From NCBI GenBank assembly GCA_030639305.1, contig DAOWCY010000057.1, positions 1-36,226 on the forward strand: 36,226 nucleotides of DNA, written 5' to 3'. The DNA is from JAGLQA01 sp023135565. GTDB lineage: Bacteria; Acidobacteriota; Aminicenantia; UBA2199. Each line of letters begins with the position of its first letter. The first letter of the stretch is position 1. A program made the translations under genes and the position numbers. The notes under the pieces were generated by a model, which was given only the letters and a program-made list of their open reading frames with translations, did not search any database and had not been told where the DNA came from. Of this stretch, positions 1-8,447 are shown one piece after another.

Positions 1-245
1 ATTTCGAGACTCCTTAACTCAAACTCAAGAAACTATTTTGAGCTTATTAAATATTGATATAAATGACTTTTGGGGAAAATGACAGAAAAAATTAATTCGG
101 AAAAAAAGCCCTTTTCAACTTGCGGAAAATGGGTTATAAGTTATCACACATCAGCTAATTTTAGGATAATAATTGCGAGTTGTTTTTTCGTTTCTGGATT
201 TATATAATTGCCCGGCATAATCTCTTCTTTGCCTGAAATGCTGAG

Positions 246-274
246 TTGACATTAGCGGTATAATTTCATAGAAT
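246..274 (+). promoter_or_regulatory. sigma70-type promoter of the truncated DUF1016 gene
   Basis: TTGACA at 246-251, a 17-bp spacer and TAGAAT at 269-274, with a start near 281. This leaves a leader of about 19 nt that holds an AGGAG ribosome-binding site before the ATG at 300. A second possible promoter, TTGTTT-N17-TATAAT, lies at 180-208. The rest of 1-245 shows no gene. Confidence 0.6.
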
Positions 275-299
275 ACTCATCTTTAGCACAGGAGAACAA

Positions 300-722
300 A
301 TGCAAGAAAAAGAGGCTAAAAAAGGCTTAACGACTGAATCGGACAGCCGCCTGATTAAAAATTACGAGGCGATCCTCGCGGAAATCGCCAACGTCATCGA
401 TGCCGCCAGGAAATCTGCGGCCCGCTCGGTAAACAGCATCATGACTGCGGCTTATTGGCTGATCGGACAGCATATCGTGGAGTTCGAACAAAAGGGAGAA
501 ATACGTGCGGAGTATGGCGAAAAACTCATCGAACGACTGGCCGCCGACCTGTCCGTTCGTTACGGTCGAGGGTTCTCAGTTCGTAATGTCTGGCAAATGA
601 GGGCCTTCTACATCGCGTGGCCAACTCCATGTGTAAAACCGGCAGGAGCAGATGACTTGAAAATAATGCAGACAACGTCTGCAGAATCTTTTTTACTTGC
701 TCAACTCCGATTTTACTACTAA
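300..722 (+). pseudogene. Truncated DUF1016 (YhcG-like) N-terminal domain
   Basis: The 140-residue product matches the N-terminal domain of DUF1016/YhcG proteins. It has the family stretch around YWLIGQHIVEFEQ (about residues 51-63), then the EYGEKLIERLAADL and RGFSVRNVWQMRAFY segments. Full-length members are usually around 330-380 residues and end in a PD-(D/E)XK nuclease domain, which is absent here. Similarity seems to end just after the conserved SAES near residue 128, and the frame closes at 722, 30 bp inside the 3' end of the kinase on the other strand. The promoter and ribosome-binding site are intact, so a short protein may still be made. I infer a deletion or rearrangement breakpoint near 690. 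The family call is confident; whether the remnant does anything is unknown. Confidence 0.75.
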
Positions 723-3179
723 ACCGATTTTTTCTAAAGTGTAGGGCTTCTTGATATAAGTGCCGGCGCCTAACCGCTGCGCCTCCCTGACCCGGTCCGT
801 TTCGGAAAAACCGCTGGCAATAATCGTCTTTATCTTCGGCACCAATTTGATAACCTCTTTATAGGTGTCCAAACCATCGATACCGGGTTCCATGATCATA
901 TCCAATATCAATAAATCAGTGGAATTGTTTTTTATATACTCGATAGCTTCTACGCCGCCGGCAGCCGTGTCCACAGTATAACCCAGGGTGGTTAGCAGCG
1001 CCTTAGCAATATCTCTCTGCTCCTTGATATCGTCTACCACTAAGATTTTCTCCCCACTGCCTATATAATCTTCGATGGGCAAATCCGCCTTTTTGGAGGC
1101 GGTTGTTTCACGGGTGGCTGGAAAATAGACTTCGATGCAGGTGCCTTTTTTTCTACTGCTGGTTACATCGATATATCCACCGTGTTCCTGCACTGTTCCC
1201 CAGACCACTGTCATGCCTAAACCGGTGCCGCTCCTGCCCATCTCTTTTTTGGTGTAAAAAGGTTCGAATATTTTTTTGATGTCTTCGTTAGAGATGCCGA
1301 CGCCGCTGTCCGCTACCGTGAAAACCACATAATCACCTTCCTCTATACTCAGGTCATATGCCTTTAAGGGGCTGTCCACATAACGGTTCTCAAGGCATAT
1401 GAAAATATTCCCTCCTGTGGGCATGGCCTCGGCAGCATTGGAAATTAGGTTCATAATCGTCTTGGTAATGTGAATAAAAGAACCTTTTATATTCAACAAG
1501 TTTTTACCGAAATCGGTTATCACGCGAGTAGAAGAGTGGTATTTCCTTATTTTTTCATGTTCGGGAGATAATAAATAACCTGTCAATACTTCTTTTAAAT
1601 CCACGATCTCTTTTACCGCTACGCCCCTCCTGGCCAGGGTCAGCATGTCCTGGACAATAGCAGCCGCTTTCTGTCCGGATTTCTGCATGGTCAGGATGGG
1701 TTTTCTTATGGGGCTGTCTTCGGGCAATTTCATCAGCAGTATATCAGGATAACTGACGATGGCGCTTAATACATTATTAAGATCATGGGCAACACCTCCG
1801 GCAAGACGCCCGATGGCTTCCATCTTTTTCAAATTGATGATCTTTTCTTCTAAGTACTGCTTCTCTTTTTCCGCCTGCTTACGCCCGGTAATGTCGGAGA
1901 AAACAGCGGCAAATGTATCGGGTTCCGGCCTGTAAGCATGAACTTCGTAATACCTGCCGGCGGTTTTATGATAATATTCGAAACGTACAGGCTCCCCGGT
2001 TTCCGTTACTTTGCTGTATATATCGATCAAGCGCCGGTCGGGGAATAATTTTTGCACCGGTTTGCCGATAATTTCTTCCCTTTTTAACCCGATAATTTTT
2101 TCATACATCCGGTTTATATCTAAATATTTATAATCGACGAACTTGCCCTGCTCATCATATACCGCTTCGTGGAAAGCAAAGGCATCCATCATACTGTTAA
2201 ACAACATGCGATACTTTTTTTCGCTGTTCTTAAGGGCCTGCTCAGCCTGCCTGCGCCTGATAACCGCGGCAATTTGACCGGATACGAACATTAACATGTC
2301 TTTGTCTCTTTCGGTGTAAGCGCGGCTGTCACTGTAATGCTGCACCACTAAGGCGCCAAAAGTTTTTTTTCCCGATTTAAGGGGTACGCCGAGCCAGATT
2401 TTCGCCGCCGGCCCTACTAACTCGATCTTCCCGTCTTCCACAAACTGCCGACTCTCTTCCTCATCCACCAGGATCGGCTTTCCCGTTGATAGAACCTGCT
2501 CCGTTAAACCTCTGCCGAATTTATGGGGATCGTTATTGTCGTCATACTCGTCATACTCGTCAACAAAGTAGGGCAGGGATATGGTGCCTGTTTTCGGGTC
2601 ATGCAGGGCGATATAAAAATTTCTCGTGTCTATCAAACGACCGATATTCTCGTGGATGGAACGGTAAAGCTGGGTCAGACCGACGTCGGAGTTTGCCACT
2701 TCCGAAATTTTATAAAGCGTAGACTGCATCAACTCCATTCGCTTTCGGTGAGTGATATTTTCCCATTCCCGTAAGGTACGCAGGGCAATGCGAGGCATAT
2801 CTCTAAGAGCCGAATCCATCTTGACAATATAATCTAAAGCTCCGGATTTTATTACGTCTACGGCCATCTGTTCATCGCCGAAACCGGTTATTACGATTAA
2901 AGGAAATTGCGGTTCATTTTCATCGGTATCAAGCAGTGACGTTCCCTTTCCATCGGGCAAATTAATGTCGGCAATAACAATATCGGGAAGATTGCCGCTG
3001 AGGTGAGACTTTGCCTCCTCTAAGGTGGCGGCGGTTTTTATATCGAAACGTCTGCGATGAGCATTGAAAGCTTTACTTATAAGCCTTGCATGCCCCTCAT
3101 CATCCTCAACGAGTAAAACGGAAATCTCTTTTCTTTTTTTTACCTGCTGCATTATAAGTCCAGTTACTCCAACAAACAT
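693..3179 (-). CDS. Hybrid histidine kinase (REC-GAF-PAS-HisKA-HATPase-REC)
   Basis: 828 residues with no membrane segment, so probably a cytoplasmic sensor. An N-terminal receiver (about 19-135; acidic EDD at 25-27, phospho-acceptor D71) is followed by a GAF domain (about 160-315), a PAS domain (about 325-440), a HisKA domain with H465 in the VAHDLNN context, and an HATPase domain with N-box IMNLISNAAEAM, G1 DSGVGIS and G2 GTGLGM. A second receiver closes the protein, with D760 in LLILDM. Receivers at both ends suggest a phosphorelay node fed by another kinase. The first Met (3179) has only a weak upstream GAAG; Met10 (3152) is an alternative start. It stands alone on this strand and overlaps the remnant gene at its 3' end. 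The signal it senses cannot be told. Confidence 0.9.
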   Translation of the reverse strand: MFVGVTGLIMQQVKKRKEISVLLVEDDEGHARLISKAFNAHRRRFDIKTAATLEEAKSHLSGNLPDIVIADINLPDGKGTSLLDTDENEPQFPLIVITGFGDEQMAVDVIKSGALDYIVKMDSALRDMPRIALRTLREWENITHRKRMELMQSTLYKISEVANSDVGLTQLYRSIHENIGRLIDTRNFYIALHDPKTGTISLPYFVDEYDEYDDNNDPHKFGRGLTEQVLSTGKPILVDEEESRQFVEDGKIELVGPAAKIWLGVPLKSGKKTFGALVVQHYSDSRAYTERDKDMLMFVSGQIAAVIRRRQAEQALKNSEKKYRMLFNSMMDAFAFHEAVYDEQGKFVDYKYLDINRMYEKIIGLKREEIIGKPVQKLFPDRRLIDIYSKVTETGEPVRFEYYHKTAGRYYEVHAYRPEPDTFAAVFSDITGRKQAEKEKQYLEEKIINLKKMEAIGRLAGGVAHDLNNVLSAIVSYPDILLMKLPEDSPIRKPILTMQKSGQKAAAIVQDMLTLARRGVAVKEIVDLKEVLTGYLLSPEHEKIRKYHSSTRVITDFGKNLLNIKGSFIHITKTIMNLISNAAEAMPTGGNIFICLENRYVDSPLKAYDLSIEEGDYVVFTVADSGVGISNEDIKKIFEPFYTKKEMGRSGTGLGMTVVWGTVQEHGGYIDVTSSRKKGTCIEVYFPATRETTASKKADLPIEDYIGSGEKILVVDDIKEQRDIAKALLTTLGYTVDTAAGGVEAIEYIKNNSTDLLILDMIMEPGIDGLDTYKEVIKLVPKIKTIIASGFSETDRVREAQRLGAGTYIKKPYTLEKIGLVVKSELSK

Positions 3180-3278
3180 GAAGAAATTATCTTCAACTTT
3201 TAACTATATAACAAACCGGTTTTTTTTGCAAGTAAGCAGAAGGTATTTGTTCAGTTTTGGTAAAAATTTAAAACAGCT

Positions 3279-3503
3279 TGCCTCCGGCGGCCCTGCATAA
3301 GGAGAAAAGATACCTCCGGTGGCTCTCCGAGGGCCAGGGGGAAGCTCTCTCTAACCCCCCATTATTGGCTTCGCAAAACACACTAAGCCTTAAGGCAACA
3401 GTATTGGGCGGCCCTGCCGGGGGCCAAACTTTTGAAAAAGTTTGAACAAAACTTTTGTTTAAAAAAACGAGAAGCTCCCCTACAAAAACTTTGAATTTAT
3501 CTT
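3279..3503 (-). repeat. Gene-end repeat (GC hairpin plus AAAGTTT arms) and related GC-rich palindromes
   Basis: The core at 3407-3467 is nearly the same as those at 22792-22847, 30863-30919 and 36115-36171. Read on the minus strand it has an AT-rich hairpin (AAAAGTTT, TGTTC loop, AAACTTTT), a further AAAAGTTT arm that can compete for pairing, and a GC hairpin built from GGCCCCCGGC and its partner. Similarity to the 36-kb copy runs on to about 3503. It lies directly 3' of the ClpX-like gene. A partial, decayed copy (GCCTCCGGCGGCCCTGC) is at 3279-3296. No gene is seen between 3180 and 3514. Confidence 0.75.
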
Positions 3504-3514
3504 TTCTATTTTTT

Positions 3515-5218
3515 TTATCCTTTTTTTCCCTGCGCTTTATCTTTATCTTTATCTTCTTGATTCCCTTTTCCTCCCTGCTCTGCTTGTTCCTGCTCCCGGT
3601 TCTCTTGCCCCAGTTCCTTACTTCTTTCCCGGTGCCATTTAGCAAAAATATTATCGAAATATTTTTCGTTTTCCAACATCTCCAGGGTTATTTTGAATTT
3701 GTCGGTAATATTCATATAGTTAAGAGCAGATGCGCCTTGAAGCAGTCGCTTTAAGGCTTCCGATACCTGGAGTTCATGCTTTGCCGCATATCTCTCTATG
3801 TAATCCTGCACATCCGTATCTAAGACTAAACGGATGCCGTATTCCTGTTTGAAATTCGCTGCATAATCCGCAAAAGGCGACCGTTTCAGCATTTTTAATA
3901 AAGCGTCTTTCGGGGCGCGGCACAACTCTTTTGTGACCGCTAAATCCTTAAAATTAGAACCCGGCAGCTCATACTGGAAATCGGTGAGGATGTTCTCCCA
4001 AACGCTGACTAAGGCTCGAGCCCCGGTTTTTTTATTTTCCGCTAACTCGGCTATATATTCGATGGCCTCATCCTCGATAAGAAGATCGATGCCGAAGGCC
4101 TTAAATTCCATGGTATATTGATGGATGATGGAGTCTTCGGTATCCCGCATAATACGAATAAGATCGTTCTTGGACAGCAGGTTGACATAACTCCTGATGG
4201 GAATCCGGCCTACCAATTCGGGGATCAGTCCGAACCTGATATAATCGTCGGCGTTGGCTTCTTTATAACGATTCCGGATGGCGCTAATCTTATTCTTCGG
4301 CTTACCGGCGCCAAAACCCATAACCATAAAACTGCCGTCTTCCCTGATCCTGCCGCCGGCATGTTTGAGCCGCTTATTAACGATGCTCTCGAGATCATTG
4401 TGGGGCCGCTGGAATGAACCGCCTACGATAAATAAGATGTTCTCAGTGCTAATCATGTTTTCACGCTTCCGTTGAGCTGATCCCCGCTTCTGGTCCATTG
4501 CTTCCCTGAACTGCGAAGCCGGGGACATGGGGTTGTCGATGGAGACATATTTACGCTCTACTAATTTTAATACCGCCCGCTGGAAACCTTCCCGGGAAAT
4601 ATCATGGCCTATCAACTGCCTGTCTTTGGCTTTCTTATCTATTTCGTCAACGAAAATAATTCCGCCATACCTGCTGATGAAATCCGCCTGTTCCTGGCGA
4701 TCGGCTCCGGGCGCTACATCGATCAACTCCCGTATCATGTCGTCCGCGCTTTTGCCCACGTATCCTGCTTCAGTGTAATCGGTGGCGTCTATGATCAGGG
4801 TGGGTATTTCCAGTAGATCTCCCAATACCTCTGCGCAGTAGGTCTTGCCGCTTCCCGAAGGCCCGGAGATTAAGGTGTTCTTTTTGCGAAAACGTTTCAC
4901 TCCCGTATCTTCGATTTCTTCTTCTAAATGCTTGATGATGGCGAAATGGAAAGACGCTGCAATAGATAATCTCTTTTTATACTCTTCCTGGCTGATCACA
5001 TAGCGGTCTAAATGTTCTTTGATCTGCTGGGGAGTGTAAACCGTTATTGTGCGTTCTTTCTGATCTTTCCTGGCGCCCAATTGTCGGCTGAGTTCTTCTT
5101 CCATTACGGTTTTGGACAATTCCTGGGCATCTAAATATGATTTTATTGCCCGGGCTTCGCTGCATTCATACTGTTTCATGATGCGTTCTATCTCTTCTCG
5201 CGGAACGGATATTTTCAT
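3515..5218 (-). CDS. ClpX-like AAA+ ATPase
   Basis: 567 residues. The central part follows ClpX: Walker A GPSGSGKT (119-126), the pore loop AGYVG (151-155), Walker B IIFVDEID (187-194), the segment FGLIPELVGRIP (329-340) and a sensor-2 motif KKTGARAL. ClpX unfolds proteins and feeds them to ClpP. Where E. coli ClpX has the ClpP-docking IGF tripeptide before GA, this protein has MGF (300-302), so docking may be kept. It differs from ClpX in lacking the N-terminal four-cysteine zinc finger, which is replaced by about 100 other residues, and in a charged tail rich in E, K, D and Q. It is therefore a paralogue-type unfoldase rather than housekeeping ClpX. The start is supported by AGAGGTGAT just upstream. 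It appears monocistronic. Confidence 0.85.
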   Translation of the reverse strand: MKISVPREEIERIMKQYECSEARAIKSYLDAQELSKTVMEEELSRQLGARKDQKERTITVYTPQQIKEHLDRYVISQEEYKKRLSIAASFHFAIIKHLEEEIEDTGVKRFRKKNTLISGPSGSGKTYCAEVLGDLLEIPTLIIDATDYTEAGYVGKSADDMIRELIDVAPGADRQEQADFISRYGGIIFVDEIDKKAKDRQLIGHDISREGFQRAVLKLVERKYVSIDNPMSPASQFREAMDQKRGSAQRKRENMISTENILFIVGGSFQRPHNDLESIVNKRLKHAGGRIREDGSFMVMGFGAGKPKNKISAIRNRYKEANADDYIRFGLIPELVGRIPIRSYVNLLSKNDLIRIMRDTEDSIIHQYTMEFKAFGIDLLIEDEAIEYIAELAENKKTGARALVSVWENILTDFQYELPGSNFKDLAVTKELCRAPKDALLKMLKRSPFADYAANFKQEYGIRLVLDTDVQDYIERYAAKHELQVSEALKRLLQGASALNYMNITDKFKITLEMLENEKYFDNIFAKWHRERSKELGQENREQEQAEQGGKGNQEDKDKDKAQGKKG

Positions 5219-5329
5219 TTTATCACCTCTTACTCGTGTGCTGCGGGCCCGCGCCCGCCTCAGTATTACGGATATTTTTTTCCTGCCACATTTAAATTCC
5301 CTGTCATTTAAGTTATCTATAATAGTATA

Positions 5330-5358
5330 ATTTTATAAAATTAGCACAATTTTTTCAA
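5330..5358 (-). promoter_or_regulatory. Promoter of the ClpX-like gene
   Basis: On the minus strand, TTGAAA (5353-5358), a 17-bp spacer and TAAAAT (5330-5335). The region is strongly AT-rich and overlapping alternative -10 boxes are possible. The leader would be about 100 nt. Confidence 0.5.
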
Positions 5359-5395
5359 CAAAAAAATTTTTTTTCTTTTAATCGCGCAAAAAAAA

Positions 5396-5467
5396 CCGGC
5401 CCCGGCTCTCAGCCCCAGCTAAAAGCATAGGACGGATAGGACTATATGGGACAAATGCCGGGGCCGG
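5396..5467 (-). terminator. Likely terminator of umuDC (long-loop inverted repeat plus T-tract)
   Basis: A perfect 11-bp inverted repeat, CCGGCCCCGGC (5396-5406) and GCCGGGGCCGG (5457-5467), encloses about 50 nt. Read on the minus strand the stem ends in a run of eight T. This suits an intrinsic terminator about 190 bp after umuC, although the loop is unusually long. A smaller palindrome, GCGCCGGCGC, is at 5474-5483. Confidence 0.5.
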
Positions 5468-5587
5468 CATCCAGCGCCGGCGCTTTTAGAATGCAAATTA
5501 CAAATCCCAAATTACAAGTGACAAACAGCAGCTTATTTGTGTCCATTCGTGGTTAAATGAGTTCGTAGTAATCGTAGATCGCCCCTC

Positions 5588-5660
5588 ATCATTCATCATT
5601 CATCATTCATAACTCATAATTAATAACTCATAATTAATAACTCATAATTCATAACTCATA
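5588..5660. repeat. Short tandem AT-rich repeats
   Basis: Copies of a CATTCAT unit are followed by copies of AACTCATAATTAAT, running to the last bases of umuC. The preceding 5490-5580 is also low-complexity, gene-free sequence with AATTACAAAT-type words. There are no spacers of constant length, so this is not a CRISPR array. Confidence 0.7.
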
Positions 5661-6948
5661 TCTGTATAGTTAAAAGCTCGTTCCAATCAGTTGTGTAACG
5701 GTTGGAAAGCATCTCCCGCTTCATTGCCCAGCGCGGCTTTATACCCGAGGCCGCTAAATGAATCATATTACGCCGCCAGCGGGAATTAATGGTATCCACC
5801 GCTTTCATCAACTGCTCCCTTTTGGCGGAGGGCTTCGGGCAAAAAAGATTAAGCTGCCGCTCATTCCCCGGCACCAACCCGGAAAGCATTACCCCGGCTT
5901 TTTTGTACCTGTAACCGGGTTTGAAAATAATACGCAGCAGCTTGAGGGCGCAGCGAATGATCCCGGGCGTAAAAGACGTCTGTACCGGCAGTTTATAAAC
6001 GGCAAAATTCCCGTATTGGGGTTCGTTTTTTTTGTGGCGGTTGGTGGTGATAAATACGTGAACTAAAGAGGTATTGCTTCCCTGGGCTCTTATTTTTTCC
6101 GCTGCCCGGGTAGTATAAGTAGAAATCGCTTCTTCTAATTGACGCAGCGACGCCACCGGCCTGCTGAAAGTACGGCCGCACATAATTTCCTGTTTTTTGG
6201 GGGCCGACTGTTCTAAGGAGATACAGGAAAAACCGCGTAGTTCTTCAACTAAACGCAGTCCGACGATACCGCCTAAATATTTGCGCACCCAGTAGTCGGC
6301 AAGATTTTTTAATTGCAGGGCATTTTCGATGCCGTAAAGATTTAATTTCTCGGTATAGCGGCGGCCTATGCCCCACACGTCCTCGACTTTTACTAATTTC
6401 AAGAACCTGTCGATGTCCTGTTCGCCGAAAAGGTTGAGTGCGCCGTCATAATGGGGGTACTTTTTGGCTAAACGATTGGCCAGTTTGGCCAGGGTTTTGG
6501 TGGCGGCAATACCTACGGAAACCGGTATGCCGGTATGCTGTTGGACCATATTTTTTATGACCTTGCCGTACTTTTCTAAGTCTACATCCAAACCGTCGAA
6601 TAAGAGGAAACTCTCGTCTATGGAATAAACTTCGATTTCCGGGCTAAACCAGGCCAGGGTTTCCATGACCCGCCGGGACATGTCCCCGTAAAGCGCATAA
6701 TTGGAAGAAAAAACCTGGATGTTGTGTTTTTTTACCAAATCGGCCACCTGGAAAAGGGGCGTACCCACTTTAATGCCCAAAGCTTTTGCTTCTTTGGAAA
6801 GCGAAACGGCGCAGCCGTCGTTATTGGAAAGAACCATAACCGGCCGGTTCTCTAAAGCAGGAGCAAAGGCCCGCTCGCAGGAGACGTAAAAACTGTTGCA
6901 GTCTACCAGGGCAAAAATTTTGGGTTTAAAATCTTCTGTCAGCAGCAT
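5656..6948 (-). CDS. umuC: DNA polymerase V catalytic subunit UmuC
   Basis: 430 residues, the usual length for UmuC (about 420). It is a Y-family translesion polymerase acting with cleaved UmuD during SOS repair. The catalytic acidic residues are visible: D16 in ALVDCNSFY and D111/E112 in YSIDESFL. The UmuC-specific stretch SNNDGCAVSLSKEAKALGI (41-59) separates it from DinB. The helix-hairpin-helix region (VWGIGRRYTEKL) and little-finger domain follow. It is the second gene of an operon, 19 bp after umuD, with a GGGAGA ribosome-binding site 12 nt before the ATG. Confidence 0.95.
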   Translation of the reverse strand: MLLTEDFKPKIFALVDCNSFYVSCERAFAPALENRPVMVLSNNDGCAVSLSKEAKALGIKVGTPLFQVADLVKKHNIQVFSSNYALYGDMSRRVMETLAWFSPEIEVYSIDESFLLFDGLDVDLEKYGKVIKNMVQQHTGIPVSVGIAATKTLAKLANRLAKKYPHYDGALNLFGEQDIDRFLKLVKVEDVWGIGRRYTEKLNLYGIENALQLKNLADYWVRKYLGGIVGLRLVEELRGFSCISLEQSAPKKQEIMCGRTFSRPVASLRQLEEAISTYTTRAAEKIRAQGSNTSLVHVFITTNRHKKNEPQYGNFAVYKLPVQTSFTPGIIRCALKLLRIIFKPGYRYKKAGVMLSGLVPGNERQLNLFCPKPSAKREQLMKAVDTINSRWRRNMIHLAASGIKPRWAMKREMLSNRYTTDWNELLTIQI

Positions 6949-6967
6949 TTTATAATTTTGTCTCCCC

Positions 6968-7399
6968 TTAAACTTTGTGTATGACGGTGGTGACGACGCC
7001 CCAAACCTCGAAAACCGTACCCTCTTTGATTTCCATAACCGGGAAGCGGTTATTCTCCGGGACTAAGAAAACCCGGTTCCCGGTTTTTTTCAGGCGTTTC
7101 ACTGTAAATTCGCCGTCTACCACGGCAACGATTATTTTATTATGGTGCGGTTCCAATGCCCGGTCAACCACCAGGATGTCCCCGCTGTCGATGCCGGCGT
7201 GAATCATCGAATCGCCGCTTACTTTTACGAAAAAAGTAGCCGCCGGATGTTTGACCAGGTATTCGTTCAGGTCTAAATTCCTGTCGATATAGTCATCGGC
7301 GGGAGAGGGAAAACCTGCGGGAATCAAACTGAGATAGAGCGGTATTGCCGGTTGCCCTCCTGGTACCGCGGCGAAAATTTCTACCGGCTTTTTTTTCAT
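6968..7399 (-). CDS. umuD: UmuD, self-cleaving subunit of DNA polymerase V
   Basis: 143 residues, close to E. coli UmuD (139). It is a LexA-type S24 peptidase that trims its own N-terminus when RecA filaments form, giving the UmuD' partner of UmuC. The likely cleavage bond is A28-G29 in LIPAGFPSP. The nucleophile is S64 in SGDSM and the general base is K101 in FTVKRL. All three sit four residues later than in E. coli (24/25, 60 and 97), which supports the start. It is the first gene of the umuDC operon under the SOS-like control region at 7419-7469. Confidence 0.95.
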   Translation of the reverse strand: MKKKPVEIFAAVPGGQPAIPLYLSLIPAGFPSPADDYIDRNLDLNEYLVKHPAATFFVKVSGDSMIHAGIDSGDILVVDRALEPHHNKIIVAVVDGEFTVKRLKKTGNRVFLVPENNRFPVMEIKEGTVFEVWGVVTTVIHKV

Positions 7400-7418
7400 G
7401 TTTTACCTGCCTTTTGGT

Positions 7419-7469
7419 GTTCGCTTTTTGTTCGTATTATATTATAGTATAATTTTCCCCAACTGTCAA
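7419..7469 (-). promoter_or_regulatory. umuDC promoter with GTTC-N7-GTTC LexA-type operator
   Basis: On the minus strand, TTGACA (7464-7469), exactly 17 bp, then TATAAT (7441-7446): a perfect sigma70 promoter. Just downstream, at the predicted +1, a direct repeat reads GAAC-N7-GAAC (7419-7433; GTTC-N7-GTTC on the plus strand). This is the form of the alphaproteobacterial LexA box. It lies 20-34 bp before the umuD ATG, a good place for repression. LexA binding is inferred. Confidence 0.7.
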
Positions 7470-7723
7470 CAATAAATCAATGTTTAATTACCAATGATCG
7501 ATGAGCGGCGCCCCACAGCACGGCCTTAGAACCGGAATTTCTATCCCGGATTTGGAAATCCCACGCATCCGGTTAGAAGTTTCCACGAAAAAGTGAGAAG
7601 CTTCTAAATATTTATTGGAAATATCTGTTTTGGGTGCAGCGGAATCTAACTTTTTTTCGGGATGATCTATGCGGTTAATATAAGATTCTATATTTTGCGC
7701 TGGATTTTTGTTTGCGGGGTTGG
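7470..7723. other. Region between umuD and the next gene without a convincing gene
   Basis: An 84-codon open frame on the minus strand (7488-7742) covers most of this stretch, but it has no recognisable family and overlaps the start of the plus-strand gene. It may be a chance frame or a remnant. Nothing else was seen. Confidence 0.4.
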
Positions 7724-7735
7724 TATAATTACAGC
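7724..7735 (+). promoter_or_regulatory. Extended -10 box placing +1 at the ATG
   Basis: TGGTATAAT forms an extended -10 (TATAAT at 7724-7729) with no good -35. The ATG at 7736 lies after exactly 6 nt, where transcription should begin, and there is no ribosome-binding site. A leaderless mRNA is predicted. Confidence 0.5.
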
Positions 7736-8035
7736 ATGACAAAAGAATCGCCGCTCTTTAGACAGGCAAAACAAGCAGGCTTAGATAAATATTTCTGGGA
7801 CCATACCGGGAATGCCTCGGATGCCTTCAAATTAAAACGTTTGTTCGAATATGCCAGCTTCCCGGATCTGCTCAAGATTCCTTTCGATTTCGTTAAAACC
7901 AATATAAACGAAATCGACGCCTCCCGGCTGCGCACCTCGAAAACCCGCATTATTTTTATAACTCGGATGAAAGAGGTGATAAAAAATTGCAGTGCCTGGG
8001 ACGAAATAGTCTATAAAATAGCCGCTGTGGCATAA
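7736..8035 (+). CDS. Small hypothetical protein
   Basis: 99 residues, soluble, with no signal peptide or membrane segment. I do not recognise it with confidence. The stretch LDKYFWDHTGNASDAFKLKRLF followed by helical segments faintly recalls small DUF6922-type proteins that sit beside nucleotidyltransferase toxins, but no such partner is present. The ATG at 7736 is preferred over 7712 because 7712 would start upstream of the -10 box. It stands alone between divergent umuDC and acs. Confidence 0.55.
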   Translation: MTKESPLFRQAKQAGLDKYFWDHTGNASDAFKLKRLFEYASFPDLLKIPFDFVKTNINEIDASRLRTSKTRIIFITRMKEVIKNCSAWDEIVYKIAAVA

Positions 8036-8447
8036 CCTTAGCCTAAAAACCGCTTCCCGACCCGCGGCGGGGGCACCCTATTAGCCGCTTCGCGAAAGGA
8101 CAAGGAAGACAGGAAACCCGCGGCAAGATACCCGGAATAAATTGTTAACCCGTTAACTTTTCTCAATGCTGCGGCGCTAATCCAGGTAGGGCCAAAAACA
8201 CCGCATGACGGGGGTTTCGATGGATTTTTACGGCAGCGCGGGTTTGTCGAAAACTTTAACGAATGAACCCCAAGACCCTTTTATGATAGGCTTTTTGAGA
8301 AAAAAGCCCGGAGCCGGGTTCGGAATTATTTTTTCTAAATTATTAGGTTGACTTTTTAACGATTTTGTGGTAAATATATACTTACAAAACAAGATCAATT
8401 GTTAATCCGTTAACTTTTTTTCAAATACAACTAAGGAGTATAATAAA
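8036..8447. promoter_or_regulatory. acs upstream region: promoter, GTTAAC repeat pair and GC palindrome
   Basis: A promoter TTGACT (8348-8353)-N17-TAAATA (8371-8376) precedes acs, with a leader of about 65 nt and TAAGGAG at 8432-8438. A direct repeat, ATTGTTAACCCGTTAACTTTT (8141-8161) and its near copy with AAT for AAC (8398-8418), occurs once far upstream and once in the leader, suggesting an operator pair. A type-B palindromic element (hairpin plus CACCCTATTAGCCGCTTCGCG) is at about 8058-8094. No gene is seen. Confidence 0.55.

Noticed and set aside
3268..3645. Minus-strand open frame through the repeat region
   Set aside because: Lysine-rich translation of repeat DNA and an out-of-frame shadow of the ClpX-like tail.
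5588..5660. Tandem CATTCAT-type repeats as a CRISPR-like array
   Set aside because: Units are too short and have no spacers; this is simple-sequence DNA.
7488..7742. Minus-strand open frame of 84 codons
   Set aside because: No recognisable family or ribosome-binding site, and it overlaps the promoter and start of the plus-strand gene.
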